Source: Herbaspirillum autotrophicum
Lineage (GTDB): Bacteria; Pseudomonadota; Gammaproteobacteria; Burkholderiales; Burkholderiaceae_D
Reading direction: 5' to 3'
DNA length: 64,000 nucleotides
NCBI RefSeq assembly: GCF_001189915.1
Contig: NZ_LFLS01000030.1
Span: forward strand, 1 to 64,000
The translations under genes and the position numbers were made by a program. A model generated the notes under the pieces. The model saw nothing but the letters and a program-made list of their open reading frames with translations, was not told the origin of the DNA and searched no databases. This document shows, one piece after another, positions 1-8,815 of this stretch (its first letter is position 1; each line of letters starts with the position of its first letter).

Positions 1-74
1 GGTTGATTGCTGCCAGCTAAAACCGTGATTGGTTTGGTCTCGGTTTGGTGGTTGCTTTGTACGCAGTAAAAGTG

Positions 75-97
75 AAAGGACGCGCAAGCGTCCTTTT
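75..97 (+). terminator. Rho-independent terminator of a gene upstream of the window
   Basis: A 9-bp perfect stem (AAAGGACGC / GCGTCCTTT) with a GCAA tetraloop, ending in a short T run. It lies upstream of the first complete gene and probably ends a transcript that starts outside the window. Positions 1-74 hold no start that I can assign. Confidence 0.65.
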
Positions 98-162
98 GCA
101 TTGAGGGAACGCGGTTAGAATACATTTTTCCAGCCAACCGCCCGAAATTTCGTGCTGCTTCC

Positions 163-1089
163 ATGTTCACGCACAGCGATATCAGTCTTGACCGCATCCA
201 TTTTGATCTGACTACCTTGCGCTTGTTTGAAGCGACTGCCGAGCTGGGGGCGGTCACCAAGGCGGCGGAGCGTATCTTTCTGGCGCCGGCGGCGGCGTCG
301 CGGCGGATTCAGGAATTTGAGGCGCAATTCGGGATTGCCTTGTTTGAACGCTTGCCGCATGGCATGGCTCTGACCGATGCCGGGCGGGCCTTGCTGGCGC
401 ATGTGCGCAGCATGTTGCATGCGGTGGCGCGCATGCAGGACGATGCTACCGCGTTCCGTCAGGGCAATATGGGGGTGGTGCGGGTGGCGGCTTGTACTTC
501 GGTGGTGCTGCAATTCATGGCGCCGGATATCCGTCGCTGTCAGGGTTTGCATCCGGGCATCAAGATCGATCTGCTGGAGCTCAACAGCCAGGGCGTGGTG
601 GAAGCAGTGACACGCGGCGTGGCCGATATCGGTATTTATGAAAGCACCCTCGGCGGCACCTTGCTGCCGACCTTGCCGTACCGGCAAGACCGGCTGGTGC
701 TGGCGGTGCCGCATGGTCATCCGCTGGCTGGCCGCGCCAGTGTCACGCTGGAAGATTTGCTGCCGCATGAAGTGATCGGCCTCAGCGAAGGAGCGGCGAT
801 TTCGCTGACGCTCGGACGACTGGCGGCGCAGGCCAACCGGGTATTGCACATGCGCATTCTGGTGCGCAGTTTCCACAGCATGGCGGCGATGGTCGCCGAG
901 CAGATGGGTATTGGCCTGATGCCTGAGGCGGTGGCGACACTGCTGGCCGGCGACGGTAAATTCCTCTCGATTCCCATCGAAGGTGAGTGGGCCACCCGGC
1001 GCTTCGTCATCTGCCATCAACCACCGCATGCGATGTCATCGTCAGGCATGGCCGTGGTCCAGGCGCTGCCGCAATCGCCCCGGTCTTAG
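163..1089 (+). CDS. LysR-family transcriptional regulator
   Basis: 308 aa, the usual LysR length. An N-terminal winged helix-turn-helix (about residues 15-75, with the typical FEATAELGAVTKAAERI and ASRRIQEFEAQFG stretches) is followed by a periplasmic-binding-protein-like effector domain (about 95-300). It lies upstream of and codirectional with a pdxA-like dehydrogenase and an MFS symporter, so it probably controls their expression in response to the substrate they handle. The ATG at 163 has no clear Shine-Dalgarno sequence, so the start is uncertain by a few codons. The ligand is unknown. Confidence 0.9.
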   Translation: MFTHSDISLDRIHFDLTTLRLFEATAELGAVTKAAERIFLAPAAASRRIQEFEAQFGIALFERLPHGMALTDAGRALLAHVRSMLHAVARMQDDATAFRQGNMGVVRVAACTSVVLQFMAPDIRRCQGLHPGIKIDLLELNSQGVVEAVTRGVADIGIYESTLGGTLLPTLPYRQDRLVLAVPHGHPLAGRASVTLEDLLPHEVIGLSEGAAISLTLGRLAAQANRVLHMRILVRSFHSMAAMVAEQMGIGLMPEAVATLLAGDGKFLSIPIEGEWATRRFVICHQPPHAMSSSGMAVVQALPQSPRS

Positions 1090-1287
1090 CGGGCATTGGC
1101 GCCGGTTTCGCAAAATGCGAATCCTGCCTAAGCAAAATAGCGATGGAGCAAACCGCCGGCCGGATCGTATAGTTGCCCATCGTTTTCATCTCGCCGGCAT
1201 TCCCGCGCATTCCTGTGCGTCCGGTTGCGCATCGCTGCGGCGATGGCGTAATGAAAGACGTCATTTCAGGTTTGCAAAGGAGCATAC

Positions 1288-2286
1288 ATGTCGGCAGTAC
1301 CGTCTTTATCGTCCAAACCGCGCATCGCACTGACCGTCGGTGATCCGGCCGGCATCGGTCCGGAACTGGTGTTGCGTTTGTTGTCTGATCCGGCTACCGC
1401 AGCGCGTGCCGATATCACGCTGATTGCCAACCGGCCGGCGCTGGAACTGGCGGCGCGTGCGGCAAAACTGCCGCTGCCGCACGACTCGGACAGTGTGCGC
1501 ATCATTGACTGGCCAGGGCTGACACGCGAATACGTGCCGGGCGTGGCGGCCGTCGAAAACGGCAATTTCATTCTCGAATCGCTGACGCTGGGCACGCGTC
1601 TGGTCGAAGCCGGTGAAGCCGATGCCCTGTGTTTTGCGCCGCTCAACAAAGGGGCGATGCGCAAGGGCGGCATGCATGAAGAAGATGAAATGCGCTGGTT
1701 CGCCAAACTGCTCAACTATGACGGCGCCTGCGGTGAGCTCAATATTCTGGATGATTTGTGGACCGGCCGCGTGACATCGCACGTGCCGCTCAAGGAGGTG
1801 TCGTCATTGTTGACGCCGCACGGCGTGGCGACTGCCATCAGCATGCTGACCGACGCTTTCCGCGCCGCTGGCAAGCCGCAACCCCGCATCGGCGTGTGCG
1901 GCTTCAATCCGCACAACGGCGACAACGGCAATTACGGTGATGAAGAAAGCCGCATCATCGAACCCGGCATCGCGCTGGCTGCCGCTGCCGGTTATCCGTC
2001 GGAAGGTCCGTTTCCGGCCGATACCATTTTCTTGCGCGCCAAAGCCGGCAAGCTCGACGGTATCGTCACCATGTATCACGATCAGGGCCAGATCGCCACC
2101 AAGTTGCTGGGCTTCGATGTCGGCGTCACGGTCGAAGGCGGTTTGCCGATCCCGATCACGACACCGGCGCATGGCACCGCGTATGACATCGTCGGTCAGG
2201 GCATTGCCAGGTCGACGGCCATGGCGAATGCCTTCGAACTGGCCTGCCGCATGGGGGAGAGCCGCAACGCTGCGAGAGATCGCTGA
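1288..2286 (+). CDS. PdxA-family NAD-dependent dehydrogenase (PdxA2-like)
   Basis: 332 aa, full length for the PdxA family. The N-terminal GDPAGIGPEL signature (about residues 17-26), the metal-ligand His stretches TSHVPLKEV and MYHDQGQIATK, and the C-terminal TTPAHGTAYDIVGQG are all present. PdxA oxidises 4-hydroxythreonine-4-phosphate in vitamin B6 synthesis; PdxA2 paralogues oxidise four-carbon acid phosphates, and TphB-type members oxidise aromatic cis-dihydrodiols. The setting (LysR regulator before, MFS symporter after, no ksgA or surA) argues for a catabolic paralogue rather than the housekeeping enzyme. No DUF1537 kinase, the usual partner of threonate/erythronate PdxA2, is nearby. 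An AAAGG ribosome site precedes the ATG. Confidence 0.85.
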   Translation: MSAVPSLSSKPRIALTVGDPAGIGPELVLRLLSDPATAARADITLIANRPALELAARAAKLPLPHDSDSVRIIDWPGLTREYVPGVAAVENGNFILESLTLGTRLVEAGEADALCFAPLNKGAMRKGGMHEEDEMRWFAKLLNYDGACGELNILDDLWTGRVTSHVPLKEVSSLLTPHGVATAISMLTDAFRAAGKPQPRIGVCGFNPHNGDNGNYGDEESRIIEPGIALAAAAGYPSEGPFPADTIFLRAKAGKLDGIVTMYHDQGQIATKLLGFDVGVTVEGGLPIPITTPAHGTAYDIVGQGIARSTAMANAFELACRMGESRNAARDR

Positions 2287-2381
2287 GCCCGGCCGGCGGC
2301 ATGCGATAAACCGCAGCAGCGCCGGCCTTCATTATCACGACGAGCGTCCTCAGAGGCGCCTGCACTTTGTGCGAGGAGACT

Positions 2382-3686
2382 ATGCAAGCCATTGACCTTC
2401 ATGGGCGTCAGACCCATGTCCAGAAATATATGTTGGCCATTTTTTGCGCGATGTCGTTCATCCTGTATCTGGATCGCGTCAATCTGGCCGCTGCCGCCGG
2501 GCCGATCAAGGATGAGCTGGGCTTGTCCAACATCACGCTCGGCATTGCTTTTTCCGCCTTCGGTTACACCTACGCGATATTCCAGATCATCGGCGGCTGG
2601 TTTGCCGATCGCATGGGCGCCAAGAAAACCCTGATCGTATGCGGTTCGATCTGGGTGGTGGCAACTATCGCGACCGGCTTCATCAGCGGCCTGACGTCGC
2701 TGGTGCTGGCGCGCTTGCTGCTGGGTATCGGCGAGGGCGCGGCATTGCCGGCGCAGGCGCGGGCGATTGCCAACTGGTTTCAGCGCAAGGATCGCGGTTT
2801 CGTGCAGGGCATCACGCATTCTTTCTCGCGTCTCGGCAATGCCGTGGCGCCGCCGGTGGTGGCGTTGCTGATCGCCTTGCATTCGTGGCGCGCGGCGTTC
2901 GTGATTGTCGGGGCGCTGACTTCTCTGTGGATTCTGGTCTGGATTTTTTATTACAAAGATAATCCGCGCGAGCATCCCGGTATCAATGAAACCGAACTGA
3001 CGTTCCTGCCGGAGTATGACAAGACCACCGCCAGCGGCGCCGACCAGACGCCGTGGAAAAAGATCTTGCGCCGCATGTCGCCGACCATCTTCGTGTATTT
3101 CTGTCAGGTCTGGACCAATACCCTGTTCTTCAGCTGGGTCCCGATCTTCTTCATGAATGCCTATCACCTTGATCTCAAGAAATCGGCGATCTTTGCTTCC
3201 GGCGTGTTCTTTGCCGGCGTGGTCGGTGATGTCACCGGCGGTCTGATCAGTGACCGTTTGCTCAAGCGCACCGGCAATCTGCGGGTGGCGCGGCAAGGCG
3301 TGATCGTGCTGAGTCTGCTGGGCGCATTCTGCTTCCTGATTCCGGTCATGCTCAGCCACGATGTGAATGTGGTGGTGTGGTGTCTGTCGGGCGCATTCTT
3401 CATGCTGGAATTGACCATCGGACCGATCTGGGCCGTACCGATGGATGTGGCGCCGAAATTTGCCGGCACCGCCAGCGGCATGCTCAACACCGGCGCCGCA
3501 CTGGCCACCATCATTTCACCGGTGGTGTTTGGCGCCATCGTCGACTGGACCGGCAACTGGAGTCTGCCGTTTCTGGGTTCCGGATTGTTCCTGATCATCG
3601 GCGCCATCGCCACCGTCAAGATCAAGCCGGATCACGATATCGAGCATGTGTCGCCGGCGCAGGCGGCCAAGCTGGCGCACAGTTGA
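2382..3686 (+). CDS. MFS transporter, anion:cation symporter (ACS) type
   Basis: About 434 aa with 12 predicted membrane helices in two bundles and a central hydrophilic loop near residues 205-240. The start region (DRVNLAAAAGPIKDELGLS) and the loop motif GWFADRMGAKK match the ACS branch that takes up organic acids such as glucarate, phthalate and tartronate. I chose the ATG at 2382 because a GAGGAG ribosome site sits 3-4 bases upstream; a TTG 15 bases earlier is in frame but overlaps that site. It follows the pdxA-like gene by 95 bases and probably imports that pathway's substrate. Confidence 0.88.
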   Translation: MQAIDLHGRQTHVQKYMLAIFCAMSFILYLDRVNLAAAAGPIKDELGLSNITLGIAFSAFGYTYAIFQIIGGWFADRMGAKKTLIVCGSIWVVATIATGFISGLTSLVLARLLLGIGEGAALPAQARAIANWFQRKDRGFVQGITHSFSRLGNAVAPPVVALLIALHSWRAAFVIVGALTSLWILVWIFYYKDNPREHPGINETELTFLPEYDKTTASGADQTPWKKILRRMSPTIFVYFCQVWTNTLFFSWVPIFFMNAYHLDLKKSAIFASGVFFAGVVGDVTGGLISDRLLKRTGNLRVARQGVIVLSLLGAFCFLIPVMLSHDVNVVVWCLSGAFFMLELTIGPIWAVPMDVAPKFAGTASGMLNTGAALATIISPVVFGAIVDWTGNWSLPFLGSGLFLIIGAIATVKIKPDHDIEHVSPAQAAKLAHS

Positions 3687-3709
3687 CGTGAGGTGATGCG
3701 GTTGCCGCT

Positions 3710-5275
3710 TCAGTTGGCTGGCTGCGCACTGCCGGCCAGCCGGTACACCGCAAAGGCGCTGATCGCCGCCAGTGCCGAGGCCAGATACAGCACGTCGGAA
3801 AAGCCGCTGATAAACGCCGACTGGGCTGCCGCATGTGCCACCGCCCGGGATGCCGCCGGCAAACCGGTGAAGGCATCGGCGGCATTGCCGGCCACGATCT
3901 TGCCGATCAGTTCCGGCGACGCATGGAAGGCATGTTCGCCGCTGCCGGCCAATGTGGCATTGAAGGCATTGCCGGTGCGGGTCGCCAGCACGCCGCCGAG
4001 GCCGCCGACGGCCAGCACGATGCCGACGAAACGGGTCGTGGTGCTGATGCCGGAACCCATGCCGCTGCGGCTGCGCGGGACCCGGCCGAGAATGGCTTTC
4101 TGAGTGGTGCCGTTGAGCAGGCCGGCGCCACTGCCGCTGACGATCATGCCCAGCGCCACCAGCAGATAAGACAGTTGCGACACCGCCAGCGCGGTAGCCA
4201 GATTGCCGATGGCAACGATGATCAGGCCGATGGTGAGGACGCCGCGATCATCGAAATAGCGATGGGCACGCGGACCGAGCCGGGATGACAACACCATCGC
4301 AATCGCAAACGGCAACATGGCGCAACCGGCCAGGGTCGCCGAATAATCGAAAGCATTTTGCAGATACAGCGGCAGGAATGTCATCAGAACCTGCGCCGAG
4401 ACGGCATAGCCGAACATGCCCATGACGGCGCCGACGAATGCCGCGCGGCGGAACAGATGAAGGTCGATCATGGGATTGCGCTGACGCAATTCCACCACCA
4501 CGAAGATCGCCAGCAGCGCCAGGCCGATGGCGAAGCGCGCGCTAGTGACGGCACTGGTCCAGCCGGACACGCTGCCGCCGATCAGGGCCCAGATGATGCA
4601 AAACAGGCCGCCCGAAAACAAGCCGGCACCGAGCGGATCGAAACGGGTACTGGCGGCGTCGCTGGACTCTTCGACATGACGGCGCACCAGCAGTACCAGA
4701 ATGGCCACCACCGGCAAGTTCAGATAAAAAATCCAGCGCCATCCCAGCGTGGCCGTGATGACGCCGCCGAGCATCGGCGCAATCGTCATCGCCACACCCA
4801 TGCAGGCACCCCAGATCGACCACGCGCGGGCGCGTTCCTGCTCGCCGTGAAAGACATGACCGATCACCGCCAGCGCCGACGTCAGCAGCAAGGCGGCGCC
4901 GATGCCTTTGATGGCGCGCGCGATGTTCAGTATCAGCGGCGTCCAGGCCAGGCCGCATAACAGCGAAGCCAGTGCGAATACCCCCAGACCAAACAGCATC
5001 ACGCGGCGCCGGCCAAGGCGGTCGGCGATGCTGCCGGCCGGCAGCAGGAAGGAAGCGAACGCCAGCATATAGGCGCTCACCACCCATTCGACATCGACAA
5101 AGCTGGCATTGAGCGAGCGCGCAATGGCCGGCAGCGAGACCGCCACCACGTTGGTGTCGAGCATGATCAGCGAACAGACGCTGGAACAGGTCAGCAAGGT
5201 CCACATATTGCTGCCGGAACTGCGCGTGCCGGACGCGCTGTCAATGCCGGTGCGGCTGATCTCGCTGCTGCTCAT
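3710..5275 (-). CDS. MFS multidrug transporter, DHA2 (14-helix, EmrB/QacA) family
   Basis: 521 aa with about 14 hydrophobic segments, the DHA2 size. It has the DHA2 first-helix signature MLDTNVVAVSLPAIARSL (about residues 38-55), the MFS motif A loop GSIADRLGRRRVM, and the motif C-like GVAMTIAPMLGGVI. Members export drugs and amphiphiles by proton antiport, mostly without a partner protein; no EmrA-type adaptor is present here. It lies 36 bases downstream of the GlcG-like gene on the same strand and probably shares its transcript. Substrate not predictable. Confidence 0.88.
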   Translation of the reverse strand: MSSSEISRTGIDSASGTRSSGSNMWTLLTCSSVCSLIMLDTNVVAVSLPAIARSLNASFVDVEWVVSAYMLAFASFLLPAGSIADRLGRRRVMLFGLGVFALASLLCGLAWTPLILNIARAIKGIGAALLLTSALAVIGHVFHGEQERARAWSIWGACMGVAMTIAPMLGGVITATLGWRWIFYLNLPVVAILVLLVRRHVEESSDAASTRFDPLGAGLFSGGLFCIIWALIGGSVSGWTSAVTSARFAIGLALLAIFVVVELRQRNPMIDLHLFRRAAFVGAVMGMFGYAVSAQVLMTFLPLYLQNAFDYSATLAGCAMLPFAIAMVLSSRLGPRAHRYFDDRGVLTIGLIIVAIGNLATALAVSQLSYLLVALGMIVSGSGAGLLNGTTQKAILGRVPRSRSGMGSGISTTTRFVGIVLAVGGLGGVLATRTGNAFNATLAGSGEHAFHASPELIGKIVAGNAADAFTGLPAASRAVAHAAAQSAFISGFSDVLYLASALAAISAFAVYRLAGSAQPAN

Positions 5276-5311
5276 GGTGATGTCTCGCTGTCGTGGTTCT
5301 TGTTATCGGTC

Positions 5312-5806
5312 TTAGTGTTTCAGTGCTTCCAGGCCAGCCTTGGCGATCTGGCTGTCCTGCGCCTTGGTGCCGCCACTGACGCCAATGGCGCCGATCACGC
5401 TGCCATTCACCACAATCGGCAAGCCGCCTTCCATCATCACGAAACCGGGGGCGGTAATGGCAGCCGGACGACCATTGTTGATGGCATTTTCAAGATCGGC
5501 CGAAGGACGTTTGAACAAGGCCGCGGTGCGGGCTTTTTCCGGCGCGATCAAGGCGCTTGCCGTGACCTGGGTATTGTTCATGCGTTCCAGATACAGCGGC
5601 CAGCCGCCGTCATCGACAATCGCAATCACGCTGGGCCAGGAATTCTTGTCGGCTTCGGCGGCTGCCGCAGCAGCAATTTTCTTGGCCAGTTGCAAGGTCA
5701 GCACCGGTTTGGTCGGCAGGCTGGCGACATCGTCTGCGGCCATTGCCGGCAGTGCCGATGACAGCGTGAACAGCAAGACGGCAGCGGAAGTCAGTGATTT
5801 GATCAT
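5312..5806 (-). CDS. Secreted GlcG/HbpS-family (haem-degrading-like) protein
   Basis: 164 aa from the ATG at 5806, which has an AAAGGA ribosome site; a longer reading frame to 5866 lacks one. Residues 1-23 form a signal peptide ending in AMA, so the product is probably periplasmic. The remainder is one GlcG/HbpS domain (LTLQLAKKIAAAAAAEA helix, VIAIVDDGGWPLYLERM strand, GGLPIVVNGSVIGAIGVSG). HbpS of Streptomyces binds haem and senses redox stress; GlcG of E. coli lies in the glycolate operon, with unclear function. Here it is upstream of an efflux pump and divergent from a LysR gene, suggesting a small-molecule binding or stress role. Confidence 0.82.
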   Translation of the reverse strand: MIKSLTSAAVLLFTLSSALPAMAADDVASLPTKPVLTLQLAKKIAAAAAAEADKNSWPSVIAIVDDGGWPLYLERMNNTQVTASALIAPEKARTAALFKRPSADLENAINNGRPAAITAPGFVMMEGGLPIVVNGSVIGAIGVSGGTKAQDSQIAKAGLEALKH

Positions 5807-5885
5807 GGCAAGTCCTTTGCAAAGCGGGGAGGGAATCTGCATTCTAATCGGCACAGTCTTATTCATTGTTATAAGCTGTGGTCAA

Positions 5886-5929
5886 TATAATGTCGCCATG
5901 GTTAATAGTTGATGATGCAAAGTTGCATC
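5886..5929 (+). promoter_or_regulatory. Candidate -10 box and LysR-type operator between glcG-like and lysR genes
   Basis: A consensus -10 hexamer TATAAT lies at 5886-5891, reading toward the LysR gene. A perfect 7-2-7 inverted repeat (GATGCAA AG TTGCATC) lies at 5914-5929. Its ATGC-N6-GCAT core fits the T-N11-A pattern bound by LysR proteins. The repeat sits in the 136-base gap between two divergent genes, where a LysR regulator would be expected to act. Confidence 0.45.
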
Positions 5930-5942
5930 CAGGAAAACCGAT

Positions 5943-6818
5943 ATGGAACTACGTCACTTCCGTTGCTTCCTCGCCGTTGCCCGTTCTCTGCATTTCAGCC
6001 GCGCCGCTGCCGAGCTGGGCATTTCGCCGCCGGCCTTGAGCAAACAGATTCAGGAAACCGAACGTTTTCTCGGTGCGCGGCTGTTTTTGCGCACCAAGCG
6101 CTCAGTGGCGCTGACCGCAGCCGGCGAGGTATTTCTCGGTGAAGCGCAACGCGCCATGCAGCAGATCGGGCAGGCGCAGGAAGCAGCGCGGCGGGCCGGA
6201 CGTGGCGAATTGGGGCGGGTGGCGGTAGGGTATGTGGCTTCAGCCGTGTACGCCGGGGTGTTGCAGGAACAGATAGCGGCGTTTCGTGACAGCTATCCGG
6301 GTTTGCAGGTTGATGCGCATGAATATCCGATGCAGCAATTGCCATTCATGCTCGATCAGGGCCGCATCGATCTGGCATTGTTGCGGCCGCCGCTGTTTTA
6401 TCCGGAAGGCATTGTCAGCACTGTCGTCTTGCGCGACCGTTTCGTGATTGCGGTGCCGGCGGCTTCAGCGCTGGCGCAACTGAAAGTGATTGCGGCGCGC
6501 CGGCTCGGCAATCAGAATTTCATCGTCCCGGAACAGGAAAACGGTACGCTGGAAATCGGCCGTCGCGGCCGGTTTTCACCACGTATCGTGGATCGCCCCG
6601 GCAGTCTGGTCAGCGTGCTGAGCGCGGTATCGCTCGGTGTCGGCTGCGCCGTGGTGCCGCATTCGGTGGTGGCCAGCATCAACATTCCCGGCGTCAGTTA
6701 CCGCGAAGTCGCAGGCAAGATGATTACCTCTGAAATTGCGGTCGCGTATCGCCGCTTTGAAAAAGCGCCGGCAGTGCAGGCCTTCATTACCCGGCTGCTG
6801 GCGCTGGCGCCGGCTTAG
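5943..6818 (+). CDS. LysR-family transcriptional regulator
   Basis: 291 aa. The N-terminal helix-turn-helix starts MELRHFRCFLAVARSLHFSR and includes the recognition-helix region PPALSKQIQETERFLGARLF. The effector domain covers about residues 90-290. This form resembles the BenM/CatR-like branch. It is divergent from the GlcG-like gene and its downstream exporter, the classic arrangement for a LysR target. The start ATG at 5943 has an AGGA site about nine bases upstream. Ligand unknown. Confidence 0.9.
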   Translation: MELRHFRCFLAVARSLHFSRAAAELGISPPALSKQIQETERFLGARLFLRTKRSVALTAAGEVFLGEAQRAMQQIGQAQEAARRAGRGELGRVAVGYVASAVYAGVLQEQIAAFRDSYPGLQVDAHEYPMQQLPFMLDQGRIDLALLRPPLFYPEGIVSTVVLRDRFVIAVPAASALAQLKVIAARRLGNQNFIVPEQENGTLEIGRRGRFSPRIVDRPGSLVSVLSAVSLGVGCAVVPHSVVASINIPGVSYREVAGKMITSEIAVAYRRFEKAPAVQAFITRLLALAPA

Positions 6819-6830
6819 CGCGCAGGTGTG

Positions 6831-7442
6831 TCAGGCTGCCGCCGTGCCATGCCAGCGCTGCACTTCCGGGACGTCGATATCGAACAGGTCGAGCACCCGA
6901 CCCAATGTGTGATCGATCATCTGTTCCAGCGATGCCGGTTTGGCGTAAAACGCCGGCACCGGCGGATACAGAATGGCGCCGGCTTCGGTGACGGCGGCCA
7001 TGCTGCGGATGTGGCCGAGATGCAGCGGCGTTTCGCGCAACATCAATACCAGTCGCCGGCGCTCCTTGAGCATGACATCGGCGGCACGCGACAACAACGA
7101 ACTGGTGCAGCCGCTGGCGATTTCCGACATGCTCTTGACCGAGCACGGCGCGATGATCATGCCATCGACCTTGAACGAACCGCTGGCGATGGCGGCGCCG
7201 ATATCGGTATTCGGATAGCTGACATCGGCCAGCGCCTGCAGGTCGGCAATTTTCAGATCGCTTTCGCACGCCAGCGTGACTTGCGCCGAACGGCTCATCA
7301 CCAGATGCGATTCAATCTGGCAGCGCCGCAGCATCTGCAACAGACGGATGCCATAGATCACGCCGGAGGCGCCGCTGATGCCAACCACCATGCGCCGGCG
7401 GCGCGGTGCTTGTGATGCCGTCTGCGAGATCATCTGGCTCAT
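6831..7442 (-). CDS. UbiX/Pad1-family flavin prenyltransferase
   Basis: 203 aa, the usual UbiX size. It has the flavin-phosphate loop GISGASGVIYGIRLL (about residues 21-35), the APCSVKSMSEIASG segment and the LMLRETPLHLGHIRSM segment. UbiX enzymes attach a dimethylallyl group to reduced FMN, making the prenylated cofactor needed by UbiD decarboxylases. Its start overlaps the stop of the UbiD-like gene (7439-7442), so the two are translationally coupled. As last gene of the operon it probably supplies prFMN to that decarboxylase rather than serving ubiquinone synthesis. Confidence 0.9.
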   Translation of the reverse strand: MSQMISQTASQAPRRRRMVVGISGASGVIYGIRLLQMLRRCQIESHLVMSRSAQVTLACESDLKIADLQALADVSYPNTDIGAAIASGSFKVDGMIIAPCSVKSMSEIASGCTSSLLSRAADVMLKERRRLVLMLRETPLHLGHIRSMAAVTEAGAILYPPVPAFYAKPASLEQMIDHTLGRVLDLFDIDVPEVQRWHGTAAA

Positions 7443-8815
7443 GTCTGTGCCGCCAGTCGCGCCCGCACCTGCTGCATCAGTTCTTCCGGCGGCACCGCAC
7501 GCCGCCAGTCAGGCCGGTCGCCCTCCTTGCGAGTGGCATCCATGCCCATCTTGGCAATCACGCTGTCATGCTTGATCGGTTCCGAGCGATCGGTACGCGC
7601 GCCCGGCACCACCAGCAAATCGCGGTCGGCGCGCATGCGGGTCGCCACCGCCCATTCCACTTCATTGCTATTCCACGGATCGATATCGGCATCAACGACC
7701 GTGATGTGCTTGATCAGGTTGACGTTGCCCCACAGTGCAAACATGACTTTTCTGGCTTCGCCGGGGCGATGCGCATGCAGGCTGACCACCGCGCTCAGAC
7801 GGCCGCAGCCGCCGTGGCCGACCGCCACTTCGCGTACCGGCACCGCTGCCGCACGCAATACCTGCGCCAGTCCGGCCGCAATCGCGACGCCGCCGATCAG
7901 GGTGTGTTCCGGATAGTAGCCGGGCTGGATCACTTGCAGCAGCGCGTCATGGCGCCGCGTCAGGCAATGGAACTGTGCTACCGGTCCGCTGCCGTAGGGT
8001 TCGTACATGCCGTGATATTCCGACACCAGTACTTCTTCATGCTGTTGTTCCAGATCGAGCGTGCCTTCCAGCACGATTTCACAATGCGCCGGCACCGCCA
8101 GCGGAATGGTGCGGCAGGCGACGGTTTGCAGCGCTTCACCGAGCAAGGCGCCGGCGCATTCCAGTTCATCGTCGCCGAGCCGCAGGTAAAGTGCGGCGGC
8201 AATCAGCAGTGCCGGATGATTGCCGATGGCCACCGCGATATCGAGTTTTTCGCCACGCGCCTGCGCGGCGCGTGCCATCACCGCCAGATGGTGATTAGGG
8301 GCGATGCCGACCATGCCGCGATTGCCGCCCAACAGTTTGATGCGGGCGTAGGAGGCATTGCCGCGTCCGGTCACGCTGTCACGCGCGATGATGACACCGG
8401 CGGTGATATACGCGCCGGTTTCGTCGGCAAAGAAACGTGGCACCGGTAACTCCCTGGCCAGATCCGGTTGCTCCACGATCACTTCCTGGCACGGGCCGTG
8501 GCCGATATCGACCGGCTTGATGCCATTGCCGATCGACGCCATGATCTGCGCCTGCATGGCATCCGGTGTCATGTTCATGCCGGCCGCAATGCGTTCGCGC
8601 GAATTCAGGATATTGCCGACGGCGCGCACCGCGTGACCTTTGATGGTGTCGAACTGCACTGCCTTGCCGGCCGACAATTGCGCCAGCCAGGCCGACATTT
8701 CATAGTCGGTGGCGACGGCGTCGCTGACGTGATGCAATTGCCGTTGTACTTCCAACTGTTCCAGAAAGGCGCGCAGTGACTGACGCGCCGGTGGTGCGGC
8801 ATTGATCTGGCTCAT
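7439..8815 (-). CDS. UbiD-family prFMN-dependent (de)carboxylase
   Basis: 458 aa from the ATG at 8815, which has an AGGAG ribosome site and a 4-base overlap with the upstream M20 gene; a longer frame to 8905 is not needed. UbiD family features include the N-terminal LRAFLEQLEVQRQLHHVSD, the conserved NASYARIKLLGGNRG region carrying the Arg of the active site, the NHHLAVMARAA region, and a divergent acid segment around SEYHGMYEPYG where most members have an EGPxGE-type motif. UbiD enzymes reversibly decarboxylate aromatic, heteroaromatic or alpha,beta-unsaturated acids. The hydantoinase and carbamoylase neighbours suggest an N-heterocyclic or ureido substrate, which is inference. Confidence 0.87.
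   Translation of the reverse strand: MSQINAAPPARQSLRAFLEQLEVQRQLHHVSDAVATDYEMSAWLAQLSAGKAVQFDTIKGHAVRAVGNILNSRERIAAGMNMTPDAMQAQIMASIGNGIKPVDIGHGPCQEVIVEQPDLARELPVPRFFADETGAYITAGVIIARDSVTGRGNASYARIKLLGGNRGMVGIAPNHHLAVMARAAQARGEKLDIAVAIGNHPALLIAAALYLRLGDDELECAGALLGEALQTVACRTIPLAVPAHCEIVLEGTLDLEQQHEEVLVSEYHGMYEPYGSGPVAQFHCLTRRHDALLQVIQPGYYPEHTLIGGVAIAAGLAQVLRAAAVPVREVAVGHGGCGRLSAVVSLHAHRPGEARKVMFALWGNVNLIKHITVVDADIDPWNSNEVEWAVATRMRADRDLLVVPGARTDRSEPIKHDSVIAKMGMDATRKEGDRPDWRRAVPPEELMQQVRARLAAQT

Noticed and set aside
115-1029. Long minus-strand ORF opposite the first LysR gene
   Set aside because: It mirrors a clear LysR gene, has His/Arg/Gln-rich composition typical of antisense frames in GC-rich DNA, and no domain signs.
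2196-3359. 387-aa minus-strand ORF opposite the ACS symporter
   Set aside because: Antisense shadow with low-complexity composition and no ribosome site; the plus strand encodes a full MFS protein.
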